From Luzula sylvatica (lineage: Eukaryota > Streptophyta > Magnoliopsida > Poales > Juncaceae), in assembly GCA_946800325.1 (NCBI GenBank), contig OX326959.1:37748908-37812907 (forward strand): a DNA stretch of 64,000 nt, given 5' to 3'. The position numbers and the translations under genes were made by a program. Under the pieces are notes generated by a model. The model was given only the letters and a program-made list of their open reading frames with translations. It was not told where the DNA came from and did no database searches. Positions 1 through 9,300 of the stretch are shown in pieces (the first letter of the stretch is position 1; every line of letters begins with the position of its first letter).

Positions 1-88
1 AAGTCGAGTGGGGCCCAGCCCGTTGGTTCTGGTGCTGGGAATATAAATTATGAGAACTTGAGACCTCCTCGAAGGCTCTTTTTCTGAT
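1..88 (+). CDS. C-terminal end of an unidentified protein (partial)
   Basis: Frame 1 is open from the window edge to a TGA at 86-88, giving a 28-residue tail rich in Gly/Ser followed by a basic stretch (ENLRPPRRLFF). The composition looks coding and changes to AT-rich non-coding DNA right after the stop. It could be the last exon of a gene starting upstream of the window. No family is recognised, and a chance open frame of this length cannot be excluded. Confidence 0.35.
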
Positions 89-1146
89 TATTTTTTTCTG
101 GATTATTAGTAGTTACGAGAACTCGTTTTCGGTTTGGTGTTTTGCGCTTCTTTTTCTTGTTTTGGATTATTTGTATAAAAGATTCTTGCGTTGTAGTTTC
201 ATTAGGCGTTTCACTTAATAGGTTGTTTGTTGGTACATTTTGGAATATCTATCTTTGTATCTACTATCTACACCTCAGATGTTTTCTTCTCAAATCATTT
301 TTTTTTTGTTTAGCAAGGATTTGTTACGAGGATTTCCAAATTTTATACGAATCATAGTAATTAATAAACAGGAAATTGATCTGAAAGCCCTTGCTTGGTC
401 GCAGAAGTTCGTTAGGGATCAATATTGGTCCCAGAATCTTGGTTGTTACAGCTCTTTTATATCCGGGACCAAGAAATGTGATATCAAATTTATTTTTCAT
501 CCTTACATATTTTTCGGCAATCAAAATTAACATTTCATAATAATTCCCTAACTTGAAAATTAGTATTTCATAATAATTCCCCGTAATAATGTTAAATTTC
601 AGGTAAATTATATATTATGGAACTTTTGAAAGAAAAATAACCAATTAAATAAAAACTATATAACAACAATTCACAAGATGATTCATGAATCGAAAGAAAA
701 TAAGAAGATTATGTTTCAATAAAAAATATTTTGTTAAATAAATATTACATACAACCAAAATATCTCTCATTTCTTTAGATATTCAATATCTACATTAATA
801 TATCTAAACATTTCAGATCATACAAAATATCTTTCTAATTCTCTTTTTCTTGGCAAAGCAATTAAGATGAGAGAACCACACCCAGTTTAACCCACCTGCT
901 CCTAATTAACTAACCCCCCTCCCAGCCACCACTGTCTCTAATTTCTTCAATCCATTGGATCTCTGTCTCCATTACTAGTATTCTTCAAAAAGTAAAGCCA
1001 CACATGGTTATAAATTTTCATGTTTGTTTATGTTCAAGATTTTTTATAAATAATAATAAAGGGCAAAACTTTCTTTTTGTAAAGAACTAAAGAAAAAGAA
1101 GCTAAAGCAAAAAAACTACTAAAATGTGAATCTACAGTGTGCAGAG
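89..1146. other. AT-rich intergenic DNA
   Basis: No convincing gene is seen. The first few hundred bases could be 3' UTR of the partial gene ending at 88. The rest is AT-rich with only short open frames. It ends at the target-site duplication of the first LTR element. Confidence 0.4.
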
Positions 1147-1151
1147 TTTTA

Positions 1152-1515
1152 TGTTGGGATTTTTGAGGTTGGTTTGATTTATTATAATGGAGAAAGAATA
1201 TTGAGAGAATTGTTGGTGTAGAATTTGGGAGATGATAACAAAAAACAATAAAAATTGATAATAACACAAGTGGAAACGGAAAGAGTCTGGGGCTGAGCCC
1301 TCAGAATTTTTCTTTTAATTTCTCTTACTTCGTACAATACATTACATACATATATATAGAGAGAGAGAGAGAAATAACTAAGTGTCTCCAAGAGTCACAC
1401 CCTTAAAACAGGCACCTTTATTTATTCTAGATACTTCTATTTATTTAACATAATTATCCTGCCCCAAAATATTAATAATATTATTAAATAAAATATTAAA
1501 GCATTATTTTTAATA
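1152..1515 (-). repeat. 3' LTR of TR-GAG copy 1
   Basis: 364 bp, matching 2419-2877 along its length apart from indels. It carries a short TA/GA microsatellite where the other LTR has a long TA run. The purine tract lies immediately inside it at 1516-1525. Confidence 0.8.
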
Positions 1516-1551
1516 CTCTCCCTTAATGTTTTTACTCGTCATTATGATGCT

Positions 1552-2313
1552 TTAAAAAATATTTTCATCACCGTCTTGTTCTTCGGCATAATTTGCTTGT
1601 TCGTCGTCATCGAGTTTAAATCGGCAATCCTTTTTAAGATGACCAAACTTCTTGCAATTATCGCATTGAGGCTTCCCTTTGTACCAACAATCTTTGTCGA
1701 CATGAGAATATTTTTGGCAAAATTTACACGAAATTTTCTTGGACATAGTAATTTTTGATTGAAACGCGCTTTCAATTGATTGTTCGTTATCCCTATTTAG
1801 CCTTTGCTCGTGTCTTTCCAAAGAACCTATCAAATCATGCACACTAAGTGTCGAAAGATCTTTTGTTTCTTCAATAATTGAGGTTATGTTGTCGTACTTT
1901 GGCGATAGGCTAATTATGATTTTTTCACAAACCGATTTATCGGTTAATTCTTCGCCGCTACTCTTAATTCGATTTACCACCTCCATTATGTTAGAGAAAT
2001 AATCTTTAAGACTATCATTCTCCTTCGTCCTTAAATTTTGAAATTCTCTCTTAAGCGTTAAGAGTTTTATCATTCGCAATTTTTCGTTTCCTTGAAACTC
2101 CTTTTGTAGAATTTCCCACGCTTCTTTTGATTTTTTCGCTCCAATTATTCTCGGAAATAATTTATCCGATATTGCTTGTTGGATCAAGTATAACGCTTTT
2201 GCGTCTCTCTTTTTATTTGCTTTCACCGCTTCGGAAGTTTCTTCTTCTTTTGTCGTTTCTACTCCGTCTTCTACTATTTCCCATAGATCTTGCGAGATCA
2301 AAAAAGTCTTCAT
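1552..2313 (-). CDS. Copia-type Gag with CCHC zinc knuckle
   Basis: 253 residues from the first ATG. This would be the nucleocapsid/capsid protein that packages retrotransposon RNA in cytoplasmic particles. The N-terminal half fits the UBN2/DUF4219 Copia Gag family (YDYWSIKMKTFL, then LWEIVEDG near the start; WEILQKEF in the middle). The C-terminal part has a knuckle-like pair, CKFCQKYSHVDKDC followed by CDNCKKFGHLKKDC (CX2CX4HX4C). The open frame continues upstream of the first ATG to a TAG inside the primer-binding site, and that upstream part encodes expected Gag residues (GENYDYW), so the family-like N terminus lacks an ATG. Translation may start at a non-AUG codon or at the internal Met. 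The ORF is intact and ends in an Asp/Glu-rich tail. Confidence 0.8.
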   Translation of the reverse strand: MKTFLISQDLWEIVEDGVETTKEEETSEAVKANKKRDAKALYLIQQAISDKLFPRIIGAKKSKEAWEILQKEFQGNEKLRMIKLLTLKREFQNLRTKENDSLKDYFSNIMEVVNRIKSSGEELTDKSVCEKIIISLSPKYDNITSIIEETKDLSTLSVHDLIGSLERHEQRLNRDNEQSIESAFQSKITMSKKISCKFCQKYSHVDKDCWYKGKPQCDNCKKFGHLKKDCRFKLDDDEQANYAEEQDGDENIF

Positions 2314-2403
2314 CTTTATACTCCAATAATCATAATTTTCGCCGTCGAAAATAAGTTGTGAAGTTCGTGGGTGCCCAAATACACCGTCGCTTTCGATACC
2401 GTC

Positions 2404-2415
2404 GCTCTGATACTA
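2404..2415 (-). other. Primer-binding site of TR-GAG copy 1
   Basis: Minus-strand TAGTATCAGAGC lies 3 bases from the 5' LTR end. It complements the 3' end of initiator-Met tRNA with one mismatch, as in most plant Copia elements. Confidence 0.75.
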
Positions 2416-2418
2416 ATT

Positions 2419-2608
2419 TGTTGGGATTTTTGAGGTTGGTTTGATTTATTATAATGGAGAAAGAATATGGAGATAATTGTTGGTGTAGAATTTGGGAGAT
2501 GATAACAAAAACAATAAAAATTGATAATAACACAAGTGGAAACGGAAAGAGTCTGGGGCTAGCCCTCTGAATTTTTCTATTAATTTCTGTTACTTCGTAC
2601 AATACATT

Positions 2609-2688
<80 letters not shown>

Positions 2689-2877
2689 CTAAGCGTCTCC
2701 AAGAGTCACCCTATCAAACAGACATCTTTATCTATCTAGTAGACAACTTTTAATTTAATATACACCCCCCTTAATTTTAGACACATATTCTAGATACTTC
2801 TATTTATTTAACATAATTATCCTGTCCCAAAATATTAATAATATTATTAAATAAAATATTAAAGCATTATTTTAATA
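2419..2877 (-). repeat. 5' LTR of TR-GAG copy 1
   Basis: 459 bp. It matches the 1152-1515 LTR except for a CA/TA microsatellite (about 2609-2680) and an extra stretch of about 50 bp near 2740-2790. The terminal match gives exact element borders next to the TTTTA target duplication. Confidence 0.8.
2609..2680. repeat. CA/TA microsatellite inside an LTR
   Basis: A short CA run is followed by about 60 bp of TA repeats; the sister LTR has only a short TA/GA run here, so the array expanded after insertion. Confidence 0.9.
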
Positions 2878-2882
2878 TTTTA

Positions 2883-3611
2883 GTCTATGCGTGGTTGATC
2901 CATAGCTTCATGTCTGAGAAGATGGAGTCTACTAGGAAGGACGTTGATGCTTTATGCGAGGTGAAAATTCTTCTATTCCGTTCTTTCCAAATGTGCCAAA
3001 TAATAGCGAGAAAAAGTGATGGCCAACATGCTTGGTCAATGTTCGAGTCTTGTGTTTTATTGGACATCCAGAAGTCGAGGATGCTCGTTTGATAGAGAAG
3101 AATCCTGTTGATTGTCGAGCCAATCATATTCCATATCTTCATTGTGAAAGGGCAGTGAATGAGTGGATGAACCGTAGTTTCCGGAGTAGAGTTGCAGAAG
3201 ATACATATTCCCGATCGTATCCATCCCCATTTTAGGAGATTATCGCCCGTCTGGATTCGACTTTGAAGGGCTAGCCACCCAAAAGATTTAACTTTTTTGG
3301 GGGCTTTCGTTTTCCATAAAAGTGCAAATTCTGGCTCATAGGATTCCTGGGTTCATGGGGAAATTATAGGCGGCTTTGGTGGAGAAAGACGGTCTATCCA
3401 CTTGTAGTACCATGTTAGTGTCGTATATCACACTAAATTGAGGGAGTAGTTTATGGAGGTCATTGAGAAAGAAAGATCTTGAGATCGGTGTATTAGAATA
3501 CAACCATTCCGAGTGACATGAGCCGTAGGTTACATAAAGTGGTTGGCCATAGCGATTGTGGGTCGTCATTTAGTTTACAAATCCATTTTAGAAGGAGAGT
3601 TTCGTTATGTG
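2883..3611 (-). pseudogene. LINE (non-LTR retrotransposon) ORF2 C-terminal relic
   Basis: Minus-strand translations recall the reverse-transcriptase C-terminal zinc-binding region of plant LINEs: one frame (2885-3142) contains AIIWHIWKERNRRIF, a hallmark LINE string, and another (3336-3569) contains VLQVDRPSFSTKAAYNF. Frames are broken by stops and shifts. The relic ends exactly at the target duplications of two LTR elements (2882 and 3612), and LINE-like sequence seems to resume at 5575-5690 beyond the second one. It is a dead fragment that served as landing site for both. Confidence 0.6.
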
Positions 3612-3616
3612 TTTCT

Positions 3617-4361
3617 TGTTGGGATTTTGGGTTTAATTTTGTATTAGAGAACTATTGGAGAGATTGGTGGGTACGAATTTGGGAAAGAATAACAAAAAGT
3701 ATATAGAATTGTGTGATGGAAAATATACTTGGCCCCCAAAACTCACTCAAACACCTTTGATGCGTCAATCGAAGGTGTTTAAATGAATTGATTAGATTCC
3801 TAATCAATGGTTAAATAGATTGATTCAATTAAGGAGTCCAATCAATCCATTTAGCAATCTAATCAATCTATTAAATACCCTCGATTGACGCATCAAGGGT
3901 GTTTGAGTGAGTTTTGGGGGCCAATTATACAACCCCTTGTGTGAATTGCACGCTGGAGAGAGAAGAGTTTCCGACAAAATTTTGATTTTTTAATAAACAA
4001 AGATACACAACTCCAAAGAGTACACGCAAATAAAATAGGTAGATACAAACACCAAAAATGTGCACACTCAATAATATATGGATAAAATATTTCGAGATAA
4101 GGGTAAAATTGTTTTCTACACTCCTTACTCTATTTATTTCACATAATTTTCTCTCTATTTTTCTTGAGATTTTCTCTCTCTAAAACATATGAGATATGTT
4201 ACATTTATAGATCATATGCACCCTCTCAAATATAAATTTTTGTTTATCTAGATACTTCTATTATATTTAATAGACACCTATATCTCACATCCACATACAA
4301 ATACATTGAATATTATCCTTCCCTAATAATATTATTAATTAAAAAAACATTAATTTTAATA
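3617..4361 (-). repeat. 3' LTR of TR-GAG copy 2, split by a MITE
   Basis: Matches 5052-5569 on both sides of a 220-bp MITE at 3717-3936. The MITE is absent from the other LTR, so it arrived after this element integrated. Confidence 0.8.
3717..3936. mobile_element. Palindromic MITE (family M1), Mutator-like target duplication
   Basis: 220 bp, almost fully self-complementary: the left arm has CCCCCAAAACTCACTCAAAC and the right arm its complement, with nested TGATGCGTCAATCGA arms. Flanks are TTGTGTGA at 3709-3716 and 3937-3944 (8 exact bases; 8 of 9 if the ends are set at GG...CCCC). The same family occurs inside the tandem arrays at 31.9-34.3, 49.4-51.8 and 57.3-58.3 kb, where the flanks are a perfect 9-bp AATTATTAT. 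A 9-bp duplication with G-starting ends favours a Mutator-derived MITE over hAT. No coding capacity. Confidence 0.8.
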
Positions 4362-4469
4362 CTCCCCCTTAATTTTTTTCCTTGTTATTTTTGTTTAGTT
4401 ATTTTTTTTTCGATACCTCTCAGTAATTTCTTTCATCACGTTCGTCGTATCTTCTTTCCTCTTCTAAAC

Positions 4470-5036
4470 TTAATTTTTTTTATTCGCCTTTTTTTTCGAA
4501 TCGTCCTTTTTTCGGATCATCTTTTTCGAATCGCCTTTTTCCGAATCATCCTCTTTTCGGATCGTTTTTACGGATTGTTTTTTCTTTTTCTTCGAATCGT
4601 CTCCTTTCTTTGTCATGACCATACCATCGACAATTTCTTCTCTTTCTATTATTTTCCATAGACCATGCGAGATCAAAATAACTCTCGTGATAATACTCCA
4701 AAAAATTATATTTTTCTCCATCGAAATTAAGTTGTGAAATTTGTGGGAACCCGAACACACCGTCTTGGGTTGTCGTGGATTTCTCCTACTCGAAATTTTT
4801 ACTTAACTCGATAAATCGAAAATGAGTTGTTAAGTTCGCGGGAGCCCAAATACGTAACCTCCTTGGTTGTCTTGGTGATCTCCTTTTTCGACTTCTACTA
4901 AACTTGATAATTCGGAAATGAGTTGTGAAGTTTGTGGGAGCCCAAATACGTAACCTCCTTTCTTGGTGATCTCCTTCTTCGACTTCTACTAAACTCGATA
5001 ACCGTCACTTTCGATAATCGTCGCTCGATAACCGTC
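4470..5036 (-). pseudogene. Degenerate Copia-type gag of TR-GAG copy 2
   Basis: Minus-strand frames keep only the start of a Gag related to the one at 1552-2313: FGFPQISQLNFDGEKYNF in one frame, then a shift into SHGLWKIIEREE. Downstream the coding region has collapsed into a Lys/Asp/Ser low-complexity run (KKDDSEKGDSKK) made of repeated GATTCGAA-like units. The 5' leader carries two or three tandem copies of the segment around 4800-4990. No zinc knuckle remains. Confidence 0.6.
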
Positions 5037-5051
5037 GCTCTGATACCAATT

Positions 5052-5569
5052 TGTTGGGATTTTGGGGTTTAATTTTGTATTAGAGAATTATTGGAGAGAT
5101 TGGTTGGTGCAAATTTGGGGCAAGGATAACAAAATGTATATAGAATTGTGTGACTTGCCCGCTGGAGAGAGAAGAGTTTCTGACAAAGTTTTGATTTTTT
5201 AATAAACAAAGATACACAACTCCAAAGAGTACACATAGATAAGATAGATAGATACAAACGCCAAAAAGACACACACTCAATAATATATGGATACAATATT
5301 TCAAGATAAGGGTGATATTGTTTTCTACACTCCTTACTCTATTTATTTCACATAATTTTCTCTCTATTTTTCTGGAGATTTTCTCTCTCTAAAAACATAT
5401 GAGATGGGTTGCATTTATAGATCATATGCACCCTATCAAATACAACTCTTGGTTTATCTAGATACTTCTATTATATTTAATAGACACCTATATCTCACGT
5501 TTACACACAAATACATTGATATTATCCTGCCCTAGTGATATTATTAATTAAAAAATATTAATTTTAATA
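5052..5569 (-). repeat. 5' LTR of TR-GAG copy 2
   Basis: 518 bp, uninterrupted partner of 3617-4361. It ends at the TTTCT duplication; the primer-binding site is just inside. Confidence 0.8.
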
Positions 5570-5574
5570 TTTCT

Positions 5575-5690
5575 AAGTTTGTGTTCCTAATCCTCCATGG
5601 ATGATAGGGAGCGTTCCTGGTTGCCAATTGACCAAGCAATGTCCTCCTAGACATTTATCATTGTCTTTCCATAGGAAAGAGCATTATATT
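5575..5690 (-). pseudogene. Probable continuation of the LINE relic
   Basis: Minus-strand translation contains LPIIHGGLGTQTL, resembling the LPxxxGGLG motif of plant LINE reverse transcriptases. It would join the relic at 2883-3611 if TR-GAG copy 2 were removed. Short, so tentative. Confidence 0.35.
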
Positions 5691-5727
5691 TTATTTAGTT
5701 CATTTATAACCCATTTAGACATAGAGA

Positions 5728-5730
<3 letters not shown>

Positions 5731-5769
<39 letters not shown>

Positions 5770-5984
5770 TTAATTAATTAAGTATCATGAGTTTGATACT
5801 TAAGATTTTTTTACCATTAGATTTGCTTTGAGATTTGTGCATTTAATGATTATGATAAACTGATATGAAAATAGTTAATGATGAGTATATATTGCATTAA
5901 AAAACACAAATCTCAAAGCAAATCTAATGGTTAAAATATCATAAGTACCAAACCAATGGTACTTAATTGAGTATCTTAGCCATC

Positions 5985-6040
<56 letters not shown>
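5731..6040. repeat. Foldback MITE with TA and GA microsatellites
   Basis: A TA run (5731-5763) leads into a long inverted repeat: the arm around 5775-5845 (ACCATTAGATTTGCTTTGAG) returns as its complement around 5905-5990. A TA run and a GA run (6001-6040) close the region. A related sequence with the same TACTTAAT and ATTAGATTTGC segments lies at 9083-9300. No protein coding. Confidence 0.6.
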
Positions 6041-6044
<4 letters not shown>

Positions 6045-6252
6045 ACTAAAAAACTTGTACAAGTTCTATCTATTTTTTGCTTGAAAGTTTTTAACCGTTC
6101 AGTGTTGCTTTAAGATTCGTGCTAACTAAAGATACTCACGCTCCGTTTGCGTCTCCGTTTGCTCTCTCTCTCTCTCCTCCAACCATGTTCTTCGCTTTCC
6201 CTTTCTCTATTTGTTTGTTTCCTCCATTTTTTTTTCCGTACTCTCTCCAGCT

Positions 6253-6802
6253 TAGGGATGTCAATGGGCTGGGTAGAAACCCGAACCCGCGGGTACCCGA
6301 CCCGAACGGGGCGGGTAATACCCGAAAAAAATACCCGCGGGTCGGGTAATACCCGAAAAAAAATACCCGGTCCGGGTTCGGGTTCGGGTTCTTTTTTTCC
6401 CGCGGGTATTCCCGTTACCCGAACCCGAACCCATACCCGAAAAATACCCGAAAATTATCCGAAAATTACCCATAATAAGAAAATTTTGGATGTTTTATGG
6501 ATTAATTATTTGTAATATTTGGATTTTTGATGTATTTGTACAAGTTGTTTGTTTTATGTATTTAAAATTATTGATAATTTTACGTATTTGTATAATAATT
6601 TTTAATTTTTTAATTTTTTTAGATTATTTATTAATAATTTTCGGGTAACGGGTTCGGGTATATCCGTTACCCGCGGGTTCGGGTTCGGGTATGGATTTTT
6701 ACCCGCGGGTATTTTGGGTTCGGGTTCGGGTAATACCCGAAATTTCGGGTTCGGGTATGGGGAAGGCTTACCCGAACCCGACCCGCCCCGTTGACATCCC
6801 TA
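6253..6802. mobile_element. hAT-like non-autonomous element rich in GGGTTCGGG
   Basis: 550 bp with ends TAGGGATGTCAA and TTGACATCCCTA, flanked by the 8-bp duplication CTCCAGCT (6245-6252 and 6803-6810), which is the hAT signature. Both subterminal regions are packed with GGGTTCGGGTAATACCCG-like repeats in opposing orientation around an AT-rich centre, so the element can fold into a large hairpin. No transposase is encoded. The open frames over it are low-complexity artefacts of the Gly/Arg/Thr-rich repeat. Confidence 0.85.
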
Positions 6803-6810
6803 CTCCAGCT

Positions 6811-8990
6811 TCCATGTTTGGGGGAGAGGATGTTCGTCTTATCTTGTCCCTTTGATCACTTTGGCATCGTGTTGGGATCTACTGCTCCAATCATACTTGT
6901 GATTCAATCGTATCTCACCTCTTCTCCATTCGTTGAAGCTAGAAGAAGGTTTGCAATTGCTCACCTCAATTTCTGAAGTTGGATTCCGTGTAAAACCTAA
7001 GAGATGGTACTCAATACCTTCCGAGAAGGGCCTCAATTGATCTTTAAAGTCCTTGTAGAAGTTGTATTTTCAGGTTTATTGAGATAACTACTGCTAATTG
7101 ACTTCTCCAGTAAATGTGCCCAGATGATGGGGTTGTACAAAGCTCCAATAGTTCTCCAAACGTGGCTATGATTTGATTTTGGAAGGTGACTATTTTATCG
7201 GTCATTGTAGCCGGGAATTGGGGAAAATTATGAAGAAATTCGAGCAAGAATGAGATGGAAAAGGGTACCAGGAATGGCAGCAAGGTGTTCGACGAAATGG
7301 GTTGCTTTATGAACATATACTTATTTGATTTGAAACAAGATATAATCCAATGATGAGATATTGACAAGGGTTGGTTGGAGGTATCTACTCCGACAAAGAT
7401 CTGCGGGCAAGAGGAATCTCGAAAAGGCTCGTTTGTCGAATTGCCTTCCTGGTTAGTTTTGAGAAGCAAGGTCGATGACGTGAAAAAAAATCCGAGACCA
7501 ATATTGTTAAGAAGTTCCATCTTGTTGATAGCTCGAATTGAGTTGCCAGTCAGTCTTGAATTGAGAAGAAAGGTCGATGACGAGCAAAAAATCCGAGACC
7601 AATTCCGTTGATCATTGTGAATTGTAAGATCAGAAAAGATTGATCGTTGTGAATTGAAATTATCGAATCATCTTCCTTGTGTACGTGAATTTGTATTTGT
7701 ATACTAGATTTATGTCGAGTTAAGAATAAGGTTTGGAATTGTAATGAATTGATTTATAAAATTGAGTTGAATGAAATTATCTACTAATGAAAGATTTATT
7801 TGTACATGTTACGATTGAATTAACTTATCTATGGATTTAATTAACGATGATACTTAAATAAACTAATAATAATACCCAAGTACAATTTACATTCAATATT
7901 GTATGAAGATCAACTCGATACATTCAATATTGTATAAACACCTCAACATAATACATTAAATATTGTAAATGAAGCCATGATACAATTTACATTCAACCCG
8001 ACTCGAAATCTCAACCCTAATACAATTTACATAAACCACAATATAATGTCCATTCCACTCGACTCGACATCTCGGCCCTGGTACAATTTACACAAAGGAC
8101 AATACAATCTACATTCCACTCGACTCGAAATCTCAACCCTAATAGAATCTACATTCGGCTCCAATCTCATTTGATATATCTTAGTGCCAAGTCCAATTCA
8201 CATCACAAGAGGTCGACATTTCCCTGCAATTTGGGCCCAATCTACATTCCAGAGAGGCATTCCACCACCTCCCAACATTTCCCTGCAATTTGGATCCCAT
8301 GAAATCCGCAGCCAATAGGTCGACGAGTGCACTGGTAGTTAAGAAGTCCAACCAAGGCCTTCAGTTTCAGATGCGAGGTTGGAGCTAGCTGAAAAAAATT
8401 AATAAACAACAAAATTAGCCTTAAAAACCCCTAATTAATCCTAATTTGCCCCAATCTTTCTTAGTAAGTCCTAAAATGACTTAATAAACCCTAATTAGCC
8501 CCCAACCAGCCCTCAATTGATCAAAATTACACCTGATACATACAACACAGCCCCATTCAGACCCAATTCATCAAAAATAGGTCAATTTAGACAACACTAA
8601 TTAAAAATCAAATGAAAATTTAATTGAAACTAAGCAATTCCTACAAAAATGATTACCTCGGATTTAGGGTTTACTCCTTTATGAGCTTGCGAGCTTGAGA
8701 GCACGAGAGACTGAGAGTCATCGACAAAACTTAAGAGTGGCAATCTGGAAAATCGCTTCACTTTTGATGGAAAATCGCGAGAGAAACAATCGTCAATAGC
8801 CATGGAAAACCACATGTCCTTGGCGTTGGAGAGAAAGGAGAGAAAGGAGCGAGAACCGTCGCAATGAATCGGCGATAAACATTGAAACCACCTCTCTTTG
8901 GCGCTGGAAAAACCCTCTCTTTATCTGAGGGAGAAATGAGAGAAATAAGAGAAGTGACGGAGATAAGAAACTAACGGGAGGTATAACTGA
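6811..8990. other. Interior of the 3-kb element: no recognisable gene
   Basis: Open frames at 6839-7036, 7044-7520 and 8630-8815 (minus) and 7375-7611 (plus) show no recognisable domain. Around 7425-7610 a segment of about 115 bp is tandemly duplicated (shared GGTCGATGACG and AATCCGAGACCAAT). Around 7978-8160 a roughly 60-bp unit with CACTCGACTCGAAATCTC repeats about three times. The GC-richer stretch at 8620-9000 might be a captured gene fragment, but nothing proves it. Confidence 0.35.
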
Positions 8991-9082
8991 GTGCGTGTTT
9001 GCACAGATCTTGATGTGGATCTGAGGGTAAAATATTTACAAGCAAAATATACATCCAACTTGTACAAGCTATTTAGTTACTC

Positions 9083-9142
9083 TATATATATATATTTAAG
9101 TTGGTTAAAATGTTTGGTACTTAATTAAGTAGGTTAGCCTCC

Positions 9143-9180
<38 letters not shown>

Positions 9181-9300
9181 GGAGGCTAAGCTACTAATTA
9201 ATTATCAAAGATTTTGATACTTAATATTTTTTAACTATTAGATTTGCATTAAGTTTTGTGCATTTAATGATGTGCATAGAATTAAGTACCAAACATTGGA
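9083..9300. repeat. Palindromic TA-centred repeat related to 5731-6000
   Basis: GTTAGCCTCCCTCATATA on the left and TATATGAGGGAGGCTAAG on the right surround a TA run, giving a perfect hairpin near 9140-9190. Flanking segments (TTTGGTACTTAATTAAGTA; ATTAGATTTGCATTAAG) match the foldback element left of the 3-kb element. Confidence 0.6.

Larger units (their letters stand above)
1147..2882 (-). mobile_element. Complete gag-only LTR retrotransposon (TR-GAG type), copy 1
   Basis: Two LTRs (1152-1515 and 2419-2877) flank a short interior, and the whole is bracketed by the 5-bp direct repeat TTTTA at 1147-1151 and 2878-2882. On the minus strand a primer-binding site (TAGTATCAGAGC, 2404-2415; one change from the usual initiator-Met tRNA complement) follows the 5' LTR by 3 bases, and a purine tract (TAAGGGAGAG, 1516-1525) precedes the 3' LTR. 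The interior encodes only a Copia-type Gag; no protease, integrase or reverse transcriptase is present, so movement would depend on a helper. LTR ends are TA...CA in element orientation, not the usual TG...CA. The 5' LTR is longer because of a TA microsatellite and a further insertion of about 50 bp. Confidence 0.85.
3612..5574 (-). mobile_element. Complete gag-only LTR retrotransposon, copy 2 (decayed)
   Basis: LTRs at 3617-4361 and 5052-5569 are flanked by the 5-bp repeat TTTCT (3612-3616 and 5570-5574). A perfect primer-binding site (TGGTATCAGAGC, minus strand, 5037-5048) sits 3 bases inside the 5' LTR, and the purine tract TAAGGGGGAG (4362-4371) precedes the 3' LTR. LTR ends and layout match copy 1, so the two are relatives, but LTR sequences differ. 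After removing the MITE and its duplication (228 bp), the 3' LTR is 517 bp against 518 bp for the 5' LTR. The interior is only 690 bp and holds a ruined gag. Confidence 0.85.
6038..9082. mobile_element. Probable 3-kb DNA element with terminal inverted repeats
   Basis: The left end (about 6038-6100: AACTAAAAAACTTGTACAAG, then TTTTTTGCTTG, then AACCGTTCAG) recurs as an imperfect reverse complement at the right end (about 9020-9082: AACTAAATAGCTTGTACAAG in the same orientation, then TATTTTGCTTG). About 60 bp align at roughly three quarters identity. Both ends abut TA-rich DNA, so any TA target duplication cannot be read. No transposase frame is recognised. The inside contains the hAT-like element at 6253-6802 and unidentified sequence. 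The superfamily is unknown and the call rests on the end symmetry. Confidence 0.45.

Noticed and set aside
6147..6515. Arg/Thr/Gly-rich ORFs over the GGGTTCGGG region
   Set aside because: They are low-complexity artefacts of a hAT-like element whose borders and 8-bp duplication are clear.
6270..6790. Telomere-like repeat
   Set aside because: The unit GGGTTCGGG is not the plant telomere repeat TTTAGGG, and it lies within transposon ends in both orientations.
7044..7520. 158-residue minus ORF inside the 3-kb element
   Set aside because: No recognisable domain and overlaps a tandem-duplicated non-coding segment; not supported as a gene.
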